A DNA stretch of 64,000 bases. It comes from Meghimatium bilineatum (lineage: Eukaryota; Mollusca; Gastropoda; Stylommatophora; Philomycidae). The stretch is taken from positions 42,720,011 through 42,784,010 of the forward strand of contig CM067317.1 of the NCBI GenBank assembly GCA_034231615.1. Reading direction: 5' to 3'. The position numbers were made by a program, and so were the translations under genes. Below the pieces are notes generated by a model. It did not search any database, had not been told where the DNA came from, and saw only the letters and a program-made list of their open reading frames with translations. Positions within the stretch are counted from its first letter, which is position 1. Each line of letters starts with the position of its first letter. Shown one piece after another: positions 12,118 to 23,200 of the stretch.

Positions 12118-12690
12118 TCTTATAATCACGCTATAATTATTTTTCTTGATTGATTCTTGAGTGATGATTGATTCTCGCATGATTCTCGATTTATCCTGGA
12201 TTAGTATCCAGTATCACTGCACAAGGGACATTCCATAAATGGTCTACTTGTCATTCCGTCATACCAACGTTTTGTTTATTCATCTTTTTTTTTGGTCGCA
12301 TATGTGTATTGTTTTTCATGCCATGTTCATCATCGTTTGCGAAGGTGGGGCATCACACATCTAAAATTATATAAGCTCAGTGTCCCAGTGAGTTGTTGGT
12401 TGTGTGTTCTTCTTGTTGTTCCAGTGAGGACGCACTTTCTCCCCTCTCCCTCTGGTCTATTGTCTTTTCCCGGGTGGTTTGTCATCCACTCTTGCCGTTA
12501 ATCGTAGGGGTGATTGGAGCTCGATCTTGCGTTCTAAAACCAGATGTGTGACCTCGGCTGTGCTATGTCCGTGTCTGTTCAGGATACTCCCCCTGGTCAC
12601 TACTATGTATATCATTGTATGAACATGTACTTTTTTTCCACCATCCTCTTCATGGTTTTGTTTATCTTTCAAGTGTTTACCTTATGTGAA
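12118..12690 (-). pseudogene. Second I-group LINE 3' relic with a nested fragment
   Basis: The segment 12374-12460 ('agctcagtgtcccagtgagt' onward) is homologous to 11590-11680, and 12228-12260 is homologous to 11545-11575. Between them, 12280-12355 matches the 3' region of family D seen at 15035-15085 ('ttcatgccatg' then 'gtttgcgaag'). A different LINE tail therefore lies inside this relic. Confidence 0.5.
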
Positions 12691-12734
12691 TCCATCCTGG
12701 TATGTGCCCCCTAATTTTAAACATTTACCACGCC

Positions 12735-12870
12735 GCTCTTCAAGTCTCGGTGGTCCCCCTTTCAAGTCTCGGTGGCCCACTTCAAGTCTTCGTGGCCATC
12801 TTTTAAGTTTCGATGCCCCCCTCCAAGTCTGGATGACCCCTATACAAGTGTCGGTGTCCCCCTAGGGGCC
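12735..12870. repeat. Degenerate ~23-bp minisatellite
   Basis: About six diverged units around 'caagtctcggtggyccccc'. Divergence is high, so the array is old. Confidence 0.7.
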
Positions 12871-13299
12871 AAATGGCCTACCGTGAGAACCACCCGTTAG
12901 TTGCCGTGGCCTTAAGATGGGGCTACACTGTAAACTCGCTTGCAAGTCGTACGATGCGACTAACGATGTTTTCGTTTTAGGGATGGCTGGTTCGTCCCAT
13001 AGAATGTCAGAAGGATCCAGAAGCTATGCTGTAGTCGAATTTGTGGGGAGGGGGTGTTGCGCAGATACCATAGCTTATCTGTAAACCATTACACAACACA
13101 TTCCGTTCACTGGCCTAAATCCTGCTAATATGTAGTAGTTCGGGAATTAACAAAGAAGACACCAAGCGTAAACATTGTTGTTACCATGTGAGAAAATCAA
13201 GTGTCAGTTTCGAACGCATAGTGACAACAGGAAAAATGTGGGTAGAATGATACACAGGATGACACGAAGAGAGAAAATTATGAACAGGCTAGCCTCGTA

Positions 13300-13560
13300 G
13301 TACTGGGAAATGTCATCCTAATCGATAGTTGATAATTAGGAGAGATGTATGTTGATATAATGATGATGATGTGGAGAAGAGGAGAGGTGTAAATGTTGTT
13401 GTGATGCTGTCACAAATGTTACTGTTTGAAAATGATGACAGCCAAACACGAACAGTAGTTATTTTTTTAATAATGTGAGAAACAAACATATAAATATACC
13501 GTTTCGGCAAAAAGGTCTTTGTCAAGCGATGGATGCACATTTAAATCACATTTAAAGAAA
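13300..13560 (-). repeat. Penelope-type terminal repeat fragment
   Basis: On the - strand, 'cttgacaaagacc', a T-rich loop and 'gccgaaacggt' at 13498-13530 form the same hammerhead-like block as in the other Penelope-type repeats. The adjoining sequence toward 13300 is unassigned. Confidence 0.45.
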
Positions 13561-13709
13561 AGCAATACACAGTTTGCGACAACAAAATACATAATGTAGG
13601 GAGGTTGTTTCCCTGTGCATTGTTTTAGTTCTATCTTCTTGTGTCATACTACATTTTTTCTATTGTGTTTCGATATTATATTTTTGTTTGTTCACATCGC
13701 CCTAGTCAT

Positions 13710-13985
13710 TACCATTACATAATATATTGAAATAATTACCATTACAAATATATTGAAATAATTATACAAGATATTGAAGGCATTACCACTACAAATTGTA
13801 ATGACACTATTACCACTACATAAGATAATGAAGTCATTACCATACCTAAGATATTGAAGGCATTATCACTACACATGATGCTGAAGGCATTACTATTACA
13901 CAAAACAATGGCGTTATAACCACTACATAATGTATTGAAGTCATTACCAATACACAAGATATTTAAGTCATTGTCGCTACATAAC
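13710..13985. repeat. Degenerate ~28-bp minisatellite
   Basis: About nine units around 'cattaccactacataagat' plus 'attgaagt'. Units vary in length and sequence. Confidence 0.85.
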
Positions 13986-14458
13986 CTTTTGGTAAGAGCT
14001 TTATAAACACCATCGTTAAATTATTTTCAAATTTAAACAAACATTAGATGTTTTTTTGTTTTCAGTGTGTGATATAAATGAACAGGGGGAAAATTACTTC
14101 ATTATATCTACTTTTCCCATTAGTCTCTGAGTATCCTTTCACCCCGTCTTGGCACCATCACATTGTCTGCTTGGCATCACTAAGTCATTGTTAATATTAC
14201 CAGAAACGTTGACAGCACACGCGACTGTGACTCAGTGAAGATAATTTCTGTCATTTTGTGAAGAAAACTCTTCTTGGTAATGAAGGTGGCACAGGAATGA
14301 GAGATGACATCTCGTTTTGCTCATTTTTCCTTCAGCAGCCGATGTTGTTTTGTTGGATGATAGTAGTTAGAAGAGACTGCAGAAGATGAACTGATCTTTC
14401 ATTTGCCTTGCAGTATCGAAGTTCATTGCATATCATTAGCGCAATTATTGCGTGTATA

Positions 14459-14645
14459 ATTTGCTTCTTCAGCTTCCACTCTCAAACTCCCGCTCGATTT
14501 TGTCTTGTAGCAGGACAATGGACCGACTAGATTTCCAGCAGGATTTAGTCCAGAGAATGAAAATAAGTTGTGGCGTCGTTTTTCTTTGTGCACCAATGTC
14601 ACGACACATCCGTCTTCGGCGGGACAATCGTTTGAACTCCAGGAT
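14459..14645 (+). repeat. R1 dispersed repeat, long copy
   Basis: It includes 'ttctcaaactcccgctcg', 'gtagcaggacaatgg', 'atttccagcaggatttagtc', 'gagaatgaaaat' and 'cgacacatccgtcttcggcg'. The part 'tagcaggac..gaccgacta' is a weak stem-loop that is well conserved in other copies (gtagcaggac/gtcctac). There is no ORF. It looks SINE-like but has no visible pol III promoter. Confidence 0.8.
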
Positions 14646-14989
14646 CTTTATAACGATGTGATCGCGCCGTGTCCACGAGTCGGTGTTTGTCCTATGTTTA
14701 GCTATTGCTGCCAGCTCTTTCCATGTTGTACCACGCCATTTGTTTGTTTTTTTCCATGGAATTAATTTCCCTGTGTATTTCTTGGTCTTCCTGTTTCTTG
14801 TCCCCTATGGGTTACAGAAGAATGTATGTCTTACGTCTATTTATAAACCGTATCCCCTCAGGATGGTAGAGTTACCACAATGTAGGTATCAACAGCATCC
14901 TCCAGTGATGTTTAGCTACAACGATGCCGCTGAGTGTGGACAAATCTTGTCCTATCCATTTCTTGATATTTTATGTCAATACTTTTCTT
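14646..14989. other. No clear feature
   Basis: Short open frames on the + strand but no recognised domain, splice structure or repeat partner. Confidence 0.3.
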
Positions 14990-15235
14990 TGCCCTCCTTA
15001 TCTTTCCACATTCGACCGTTACCTGCTGTGATGATATTCCTTCTTCGCAAGCGAAGATGACCATGGCATGAAAAACAATAAAAATGTGGTGAACAAGTAG
15101 ATAGAAAAACAACATTTGTGATTGTCTAATTTGGTTTGGGTTTATGAGTTCGTAGATGTCCCATAAGTCCGATTCGTGCAAGGAAAGTTCTATAGTAGTG
15201 CATGCAGGAGTGCAGAAGGTCCCGAATCGGAGAGT
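14990..15235 (-). pseudogene. LINE family D 3' relic with a damaged C2H2 finger
   Basis: On the - strand 'RTFLARIGLMGHLRTH' reproduces the second half of the finger at 19800-19870, but the first Cys pair is degraded. The 3' untranslated part that follows ('ttcatgccatgg..cttcgcttgcgaag', reversed at 15040-15080) also appears inside the relic at 12280-12355. Confidence 0.6.
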
Positions 15236-15520
15236 TTTCACTGTAGTAACGTTTTTGACAAGGAATCGTACATGAGGTGTACACATATCCAAATTCTGCA
15301 ATATTTCGTCGTTTTACTATTGAAAGCAATATAATAGTTAAATAATAGTTCTTGTGGACCTGCATACATCTCTATTTTATTTCTTACATTTCTTACGTAC
15401 ACGTTGTGCTCTCTGTAGGAAATTCGTAGAATTCATCGGGAGAATGTGTTTTCGAAGGCCTTTATCCGTCTCTCTATGTCTACAGTGAGTGTCCAACTCT
15501 TGCAACGATATAATAGAAAT
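15236..15520 (-). pseudogene. RTE-type LINE family C relic
   Basis: The - strand reads 'WTLTVDIERRIKAFENTFSR', then 'ISYREH', and after a short gap 'VKRRNIAEFGYV', the usual order of the region after the reverse transcriptase in RTE elements. The same family is seen at 18560-18900 and 49775-50190. Stops and indels interrupt it. Confidence 0.65.
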
Positions 15521-15769
15521 AGCATTAGACGTGCACTCTTCATATTACTGGCTTACGGTTGGTGGAAAAAACTAGAAGACATAACATTAATTGGAGAACA
15601 ACTGTAGAGCTTGTTTACAGAGTATTGGGTCAAAACGTGAACTTGTTGCATGACATCATCATCGTCATCATCAAACCCATACGCCTTTCAGGATCGTAGG
15701 GGTGTCACCCTGAAAACATCGACATAAAAATCCAATCATTTCTCTCTTCTTCTCAGTTCCTTGTTTAAG

Positions 15770-15905
15770 TTAGGATAATCTTAATCCTGTCCAGTCCTTA
15801 ATATTACAAAGACATACTTTCTTTTGACCCCACCCTTTTTACCTTTCACCCTCATCTGTTCCCTGTACGATAGTTTTGGAAAGCGAATGTTGCACCACTT
15901 CCATG
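15770..15905 (-). pseudogene. RTE family C relic, short
   Basis: The - strand contains 'LSKTIVQGTDEGE' and, after a shift, a degraded tail ending near 'LDRIKI'. This corresponds to the '(L/V)QGT(V/L)(K/E)GG' block of RTE reverse transcriptases, also found at 62130-62245 and 63585-63720. Confidence 0.5.
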
Positions 15906-15995
15906 AGATATTCTTGTTGACCTGTAAGAGTATTTATTTTGTTTCTCCCGTATATGTTGTTGTTATTTTCTGTATAATAGATGTGCAATATTCAT

Positions 15996-16396
15996 GGCTC
16001 AGAAACATGGACACTAAATAAACAATTAGAAGACAAAATTGATGCGTTTGAGCTGTGGGTATATAGAAGAATAGGGAGAACATCATGGAAAGAGAAGAAA
16101 ACAAATAAATAGGTGCTAAAGACACTTAATATGAAGAAATAACTACTAAGAGAAATAAAGATCAGGCACATAAAATACTTTGGACACATTAAAAGACATG
16201 ACACCTTATTGAAGACCTTACTTGAGGGTAAAGTCAAAGGGAAGCGAGCACGAGGTAGGCAGAGATACAAGTGGGAGAGTAACATCACACGATGGACGGG
16301 TTACAGTCTAGCAGAGTGCACCACCAAGACAAGAGACAGGAGATGTTGGAGATACGTTGCAACCAACCTTCGTTGCGGAGACGGCACTTGATGATG
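15996..16396 (+). mobile_element. RTE LINE family A, 5'-truncated insertion with TSD
   Basis: Perfect 9-bp target duplication aatattcat at 15987-15995 and 16397-16405. The insert starts in the coding region ('gctcagaaacatggacact' = GSETWT-type block) and ends 'gcacttgatgatg', the usual RTE short 3' tail. An open frame at 16209-16391 encodes the C-terminus ('GKRARGRQRYKWESNITRW'). An earlier stop ('aaataaatag') breaks the upstream part. Copies at 38050-38850 and 44245-44790 are the same family. The perfect TSD suggests a recent event. Confidence 0.85.
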
Positions 16397-16499
16397 AATA
16401 TTCATCCATTTTCGCTGGCTGTAATTGTCCAACTCTGACATCTGCAAAGACGAAACTGTAACAGGGTAATAAAGTTGTGCTAATTGCCGTAAACACATA

Positions 16500-16590
16500 T
16501 GATAACACACACACAAAACGACGTTTCGACCAAAAGGCCTTATAAATAACACATTCACAATAAAACTCGACGAGTAAGAACGGCACTATT
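16500..16590 (-). repeat. Penelope-type terminal repeat fragment
   Basis: On the - strand 'ataaggccttttggtcgaaa' followed by 'cgt' is the conserved hammerhead-like block (stem II 'aaggcc'/'ggt', then GAAA). A run of ACACAC precedes it on the + strand. Confidence 0.5.
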
Positions 16591-16704
16591 GGCGTTCGCG
16601 TTCACATGACAGCCAAAAATATGTATTATTAGAGGTTTATATAGGTTTATCTTCACTGCTGTACTAATTCTGCTCTTCCATATAGTATTTACCTGGACAT
16701 TGTA

Positions 16705-16945
16705 GCTTAGACTATTTGAAGACTAATGTTTCTCGTGTTTCTCCATATGTACTCCGTCCCTAGTAACGAAGCAGAGCGATGCCTGCTGAGAGCACCATTC
16801 ATATCACGTAACTCTGTAGCTAGTAATAATCTCCAGGGTTCCTTGAACAAAAATTCCACCTTGTACACAAGACCACATGAGTCGGATTCGAACACGTAAC
16901 CTCTTGAGCATAAGCCGAAGGGGAGACCTCGCCATGGAGACAACA
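16705..16945 (-). mobile_element. tRNA-derived SINE (family S3), single copy
   Basis: On the - strand a plausible tRNA-like head ('ggcgaggtctccccttcgg', then 'ggttacgtgttcgaatccg') is followed by ~170 bases of body with no second copy here. The B box is nearly canonical. It is not a functional tRNA gene because the arms do not close. Confidence 0.45.
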
Positions 16946-17098
16946 CGGCATTAACAATAAAATATATTCATTGTCTTTATCGTTCATTTACAAACTGCTA
17001 CAGATTAGCAGGAATACGGAGAACGGAATGCTTTGAGTTATTGGTTAAGTATACCCTTCAGTATCTGCACTTTTCGACTCGATGCTTCCATCTTCACC

Positions 17099-17171
17099 AC
17101 GAATTTAGTTAATTTTGACACACTATGAGGTGCTTCACCACGAATTTAGTTAATTTTGACACACTATGAGG
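17099..17171. repeat. 36-bp direct duplication
   Basis: Two adjacent copies of 'caccacgaatttagttaatt' plus 'ttgacacactatgagg'. They are identical, so the duplication is recent or an assembly effect. Confidence 0.9.
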
Positions 17172-17267
17172 TGGAACAGCGAACCTTACTCTCCCCTCCC
17201 CAATCCCATAGGCCACCTCTTAGTACATGCATTACATGTTATGGTGCTGCTATTCTTTGTTCCCCTT

Positions 17268-17600
17268 TCTTCTTCTTCTTTTTCTTCTGCGTTCGTTCTC
17301 AAACTCCTGCAGATTAGCAGGATGTAGTCCGAAGAACGGAATGCGTTGTGTCATGGTTTACAGCATTGCTGCGATATCTGTGCCTTTTGGCCTGACACAT
17401 CCGACTTCAGCATGGCGTTGAGTCACTGATCCTATATGGGATGGGACAGCCAACTCCATCCCATAACCTCCTTAGTCGCCTCTTACGACATTCATGGAAG
17501 GTAAACAGTGTTGCTATTCTTTGCTCCCCTTTCGGGCCCCGATAACACACAGGCGATAACACACAGGCGATAACACACAGGCACACCCTTTCGAACCATG
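17268..17600 (+). mobile_element. R1 repeat fused to a SINE-like 3' domain
   Basis: R1 sequence ('ttctcaaactcctgcag', 'tagcaggatgtagtcc') continues into 'cctgacacatccgacttcag' and then 'cataacctccttagtcgcct' plus 'cttacgaca'. From memory, that last stretch resembles a conserved 3' domain of metazoan SINEs. A 14-bp unit (cgataacacacagg) is repeated three times at ~17538-17581. Confidence 0.55.
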
Positions 17601-18061
17601 TCAATATACGGAAAAATAAATATGTTGAGATAGGCTGTTGGTGTCACTTAGTGGGGCTTCGAGTACTAGATGAACAGGCTAAGAAAGATTGAGAACCGTT
17701 GTACTTGCAGACAGTGGTTCGAGTCGGTGGCACGGTCTATTTTGACAAGAATAAACGTCATATTTGTGCCCGGGGCTTGTCTGTGTCAAAGGAAACGTAC
17801 GATCTGACGTGCTTGATGGTATGGCAATAATGGGGATCAGACGAGCAATGGACCGAGCTAAATGCTCTTAGAGAGATAGAATGAGTGACCGATAGTTCCT
17901 AGAGAGATAAGACGTGTGACCGATGCTTGCAAATCTGCACCCGTGAGCAAACTACAGTAACAGTATGTAAATAAGCTGGTGGGAGTAAACAAGAACACTA
18001 TGCAGATAATCATAGGCGACTTGTACACCAGCACAGAGTGGGTTTGGTCTGTCGTTACACT
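17601..18061. other. No clear gene
   Basis: A short block near 17828-17870 ('gagcaatggaccgagct') resembles sequence at 49125-49150, so it is probably also repeat-derived. Nothing else is recognised. Confidence 0.3.
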
Positions 18062-18310
18062 CTGGGGCCGCGTTGCGTAGTGGTTAGCGCATATTAGGGG
18101 TCCTGGGTTCATTCCCCAGTTGAGACGAAAATATTTTTCAGACAGCGACTGCTCCCGGATCGACCCAGCTTTGAATTGGGTACCGGATCAGTCAGGAAAA
18201 GAAAGACTGCGAGTGAGAGGAGAAGGCTACCGCCCTCATATAGCAGAGCCACTGAAATGTGAGATCGATAACATCTCACACACCCTCGGCAGATAAATGT
18301 TATATTTTAA
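18062..18310 (+). mobile_element. tRNA-derived SINE (family S1), copy 2
   Basis: The head has a good A box ('cgtagtggttagcgc') and B box ('gggttcattcccc'). The body matches 1-275 throughout and ends after the hairpin 'tgtgagat..atctcaca' and 'ttaactttact'. It is the better preserved of the two copies. Confidence 0.85.
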
Positions 18311-18559
18311 CTTTACTTACTCGCTGAAGAATATTTTGAGGAGATGCGATCACTTATGGACCCGATGTTTAGATGCGCAGAGGATGATCTTTCGATTAAC
18401 TAAGTAACTAACAAGCCTAAAATATGGTAAGAGAATCATAACCTGCGCATCTATTGTTTATTACTTTGAGAGTATCAACGAATTTAATGGTGTGAACATC
18501 TTATTGGAATAAATATCCAGCAGATGCAAACAAAAGTATACAATACAATCTTTCCATTA
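18311..18559. other. No recognisable feature
   Basis: AT-rich spacer between SINE copy 2 and the LINE relic. Confidence 0.3.
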
Positions 18560-18900
18560 CAGATGTACGGACCAATTCTGTTCATCTCTTATAGAGAGTA
18601 TAAGGCAAATGTGTACGTGCGAAATAAAATAGTGTAGACAGGTTAGAGAAGAATCATTACTTTCAATAGTGAAACGACGAAGAATTGCATGGTTTGCCGA
18701 CCTGATTCCTGGTTAAAAACGATACTGCGGGGAACAGTCGAGAGTAAATGAATCTGAGGAGGACAAAGAAAATAATGGACAGACAAAAACAAGAGCTGGG
18801 CATGTCAATATTTCCCCCTACCATCCGCATCGCTGAAGATAGAAATCGCTGCAGAACTTGTGTGTTCGTTGATGCGTTCAGTGTGGTACCAATAAGACCC
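18560..18900 (+). pseudogene. RTE LINE family C, 3' end of ORF
   Basis: The + strand encodes the post-RT region in broken frames (YKANVYVRNKI, then LKTILRGTVES), followed by 'IRIAEDRNRCRTCV' and a final 'VDA..VVP' tail. The same terminal order is seen at 49775-50190. Its last coding segment is the sequence that is repeated in the adjoining 44-bp array. Confidence 0.65.
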
Positions 18901-19225
18901 CGATTCTGTGTGGTGATGCATCCAATGTGGTACCCCTACGACCCCGATTCTGTGTGGTGATGCATCCAATGTGGTACCCCTACGACCCCGATTCTGTGTG
19001 GTGATGCATCCAATGTGGTACCCCTAGACCTCGATTCTGTGTGTTCATGCATCCAATGTGGTACCCCTAGACCTCGATTCTGTGTGTTCATGCATCCAAT
19101 GTGGTACCCCTACAACCCCGATTCTGTGTGTTCATGCATCCAATGTGGTACCCCTACAACCCCGATTCTGTGTGTTGATGCATCCAATGTGGTACCCCTA
19201 CGACCCCGATTCTCCATTCTCCGAT
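18870..19225 (+). repeat. 43/44-bp minisatellite derived from a LINE ORF tail, ~8 copies
   Basis: Unit 'gatgcatccaatgtggtacc' plus 'cctacgaccccgattctgtg' plus 'tgtt'. The first unit is continuous with the C-terminal coding end of the family C LINE. A single unit of the same sequence ends other copies at 50100-50140 and 25248-25285, and another is at 19944-19990. Because 44 is not a multiple of three, the array gives several spurious open frames. Confidence 0.9.
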
Positions 19226-19239
19226 CCCCCGGTACCCCA

Positions 19240-19883
19240 TTTCTCGTAGAAATGGCATTAACCTACAGACTAAGCTGAAAGTTTACAGAGCCGTGGTACT
19301 TCCAGTGCTGTTATACGCTAGTGAAACATGGACTGTGTATAGACGTCATGTGAAAAAACTCAATCATTTTCATACAAATTGTCTCAAGTTATGAACATCA
19401 GATGGCAAGACAAGATTCCAGATACCACTGTCCTTGATAGAGCTGGTATCCCCAGCATTGACACGAACCTGATGCAGATACAGATTCGTTGGGCAGGTCA
19501 TTTTGGTGTGTATGTCAGACCATCGTCTACCAAAGATACTTCTCTTTGGTGAGCTAGAGAAGGGTATACGATCTCAAGGTGGCCAAAGGAAGCGCTACAA
19601 GGTCTCGTTAAAGAACTCACTGAAAGCCTTTGAAATAGACCACGATACATGGGAAGAACTTGCACAAAATAGATCTACATGGCGTCCTAAAATTAAAAAG
19701 AGCGCATCATCTTGTGAAAAGAAGAGAAATGCAGCAGCTCAACAGCGGAGAGCAGCTAGAAAGTCACGGATAGACCACGATCCGTCTACAGTCGTCATTC
19801 CATGTCCGAACTGTCCAAGGACATTTGCAGCTCGAATATGGCTCATTAGCCATCTACGAACTCATAATCAAGGACATAACTAA
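19240..19883 (+). pseudogene. LINE family D 3' half with C-terminal C2H2 finger
   Basis: Coding starts in the post-RT region ('LKVYRAVVLPVLLYASETW', a block typical of RTE and related LINEs). It passes one stop and frameshift near 19392-19500, then is open at 19503-19883 (126 codons). That frame includes 'GGQRKRYK', a basic Arg/Ala-rich stretch and a final C2H2 finger ('CPNC' plus 'HLRTH', spacing C-x2-C-x12-H-x4-H by eye) just before the stop. The finger is presumably a nucleic-acid-binding part of the retrotransposon protein. It is 5' truncated, directly after the 44-bp array. Related fragments: 8836-9092, 14990-15235, 31895-32935. Confidence 0.75.
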
Positions 19884-20210
19884 AATTGAATTTTCAAAAG
19901 TGGATGTAACAAATGGTCATCATCACTTGTGATGGACGAACAACACGACCCCGATTCTGTGTGTTCATGCAACCAATGTGGTACCCCTACTCTGACAGAC
20001 TATAGGTTTATGGATGGATGTTATACAATATTCTCTGGTTATAGATCCAAGGCAAGTCCAAGAAAACGACGGATAAGCAACATAGCATTTACTCTTGAAC
20101 AGGCATTGGCTAGGCGCAATCAGTGCTACCCATATGACATTGGAGCGCAAGTTAAAGTTCATCCCCTACGTTTAGCGGCAAGTGTGGTTAACACTGATAT
20201 CATCAACCTG
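19884..20210. other. LINE 3' tail region between arrays
   Basis: It starts with 'ttttcaaaagtggatgtaac', shared with 9275-9360, and has one 44-bp-array unit at 19944-19990. The remainder to the 20-bp satellite is unassigned. Confidence 0.5.
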
Positions 20211-23200
20211 GGGTAATACTAATCCACCTGAGGGTACACTCATCCACCTGGAGTTATATTCATGCAACTGAGATGTTGTATTCATCTACATGGGGTTACA
20301 CTCATCCACCTGAGATTACACTCATCCACCTGAGATTACACTCATCCACCTGGAGTTATATTCATGCAACTGAGATGTTGTATTCATCTACATGGGGTTA
20401 CACTCATCCACCTGAGATTACACTCATCCACCTGAGATTACACTCATCCACCTGGAGTTATATTCATGCAACTGAGATGTTGCTTTAATCTACATGGGGG
20501 TTACATTTATCCACCTGAGATTACACTCATCCACCTGAGATTACACTCATCCACCTGAGATTACACTCATCCACCTGAGATTACACTCATCAACCTGAGA
20601 TTACACTCATCCACCTGAGATTACACTCATCCGCCTGAGATTACACTCATCCGCCTGAGATTACACTCATCCACCTGATATTACACTCATCAACTTAAGA
20701 TTACACTCATCCACCTGAGATTACACTCATCTACGTGGGGTTACACTCATCCACCTGAGATTACACTCATCAACCTGAGATTATACTCATCCACCTGATA
20801 TTACACTCATCCACCTGAGATTACACTCATCCGCCGGAGATTACACTCATCACCCTGAGATTACACTCATCCACCTGAGATTAAAATCATCCACCTGAGA
20901 TTACACTCATCTACATGGGGTTACACTCATCTACATGGGGTTACATTCATCTACATGGGGTTACATTCATCCACCTGAGATTACACTCATCTACATGGGG
21001 TTACATTCATCTACATGGGGTTACATTCATCTACATGGGGTTACATTCATCTACATGGGGTTACATTCATCTACATGGGGTTACATTCATCTACATGGGG
21101 TTACATTCATCCACCTGAGATTACACTCATCTACATGGGGTTACATTCATCCACCTGAGATTACACTCATCTACATGGGGTTACATTCATCCACCTGAGA
21201 TTACACTCATCTACATGGGGTTACATTCATCTACATGGGGTTACATTCATCTACATGGGGTTACATTCATCCACCTGAGATTACACTCATCTACATGGGG
21301 TTACATTCATCCACCTGAGATTACACTCATCTACATGGGGTTACATTCATCTACATGGGGTTACATTCATCTACATGGGGTTACATTCATCTACATGGGG
21401 TTACATTCATCCACCTGAGATTACACTCATCTACATGGGGTTACATTCATCCACCTGAGATTACACTCATCTACATGGGGTTACATTCATCTACATGGGG
21501 TTACATTCATCCACCTGAGATTACACTCATCTACATGGGGTTACACTCATCTACATGGGGTTACACTCATCTACATGGGATTACATTCATCTACATGGGG
21601 TTACATTCATCTACATGGGGTTACATTCATCTACATGGGGTTACATTCATCTACATGGGGTTACATTCATCTACATGGGGTTACATTCATCCACCTGAGA
21701 TTACACTCATCTACATGGGGTTACATTCATCTACATGGGGTTACATTCATCTACATGGGGTTACATTCATCTACATGGGGTTACATTCATCTACATGGGG
21801 TTACATTCATCTACATGGGGTTACATTCATCTACATGGGGTTACATTCATCCACCTGAGATTACACTCATCTACATGGGGTTACATTCATCTACATGGGG
21901 TTACATTCATCTACATGGGGTTACATTCATCCACCTGAGATTACACTCATCTACATGGGGTTACATTCATCTACATGGGGTTACATTCATCCACCTGAGA
22001 TTACACTCATCTACATGGGGTTACATTCATCTACATGGGGTTACATTCATCCACCTGAGATTACACTCATCTACATGGGGTTACATTCATCTACATGGGG
22101 TTACATTCATCTACATGGGGTTACATTCATCTACATGGGGTTACATTCATCCACCTGAGATTACACTCATCTACATGGGGTTACACTCATCTACATGGGG
22201 TTACATTCATCTACATGGGGTTACATTCATCCACCTGAGATTACATTCATCTACATGGGGTTACATTCATCTACATGGGGTTACATTCATCTACATGGGG
22301 TTACATTCATCTACATGGGGTTACATTCATCTACATGGGGTTACATTCATCTACATGGGGTTACATTCATCCACCTGAGATTACACTCATCTACATGGGG
22401 TTACATTCATCTACATGGGGTTACATTAATCTACATGGGGTTACATTCATCTACATGGGGTTACATTCATCTACATGGGGTTACATTCATCTACATGGGG
22501 TTACATTCATCTACATGGGGTTACATTCATCCACCTGAGATTACACTCATCTACATGGGGTTACATTCATCTACATGGGGTTACATTCATCTACATGGGG
22601 TTACATTCATCCACCTGAGATTACACTCATCTACATGGGGTTACATTCATCTACATGGGGTTACATTCATCCACCTGAGATTACACTCATCTACATGGGG
22701 TTACATTCATCTACATGGGGTTACATTCATCCACCTGAGATTACACTCATCTACATGGGGTTACATTCATCTACATGGGGTTACATTCATCTACATGGGG
22801 TTACATTCATCTACATGGGGTTACATTCATCCACCTGAGATTACACTCATCTACATGGGGTTACACTCATCTACATGGGGTTACATTCATCTACATGGGG
22901 TTACATTCATCCACCTGAAATTACATTCATCTACATGGGGTTACATTCATCTACATGGGGTTACATTCATCTACATGGGGTTACATTCATCTACATGGGG
23001 TTACATTCATCTACATGGGGTTACATTCATCTACATGGGGTTACATTCATCCACCTGAGATTACACTCATCTACATGGGGTTACATTCATCTACATGGGG
23101 TTACATTCATCTACATGGGGTTACATTCATCTACATGGGGTTACATTCATCCACCTGAGATTACACTCATCTACATGGGGTTACACTCATCTACATGGGG

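Noticed and set aside
18062-18140. A tRNA gene
   Set aside because: Only A and B boxes are tRNA-like; acceptor and anticodon arms do not close and a conserved SINE body follows.
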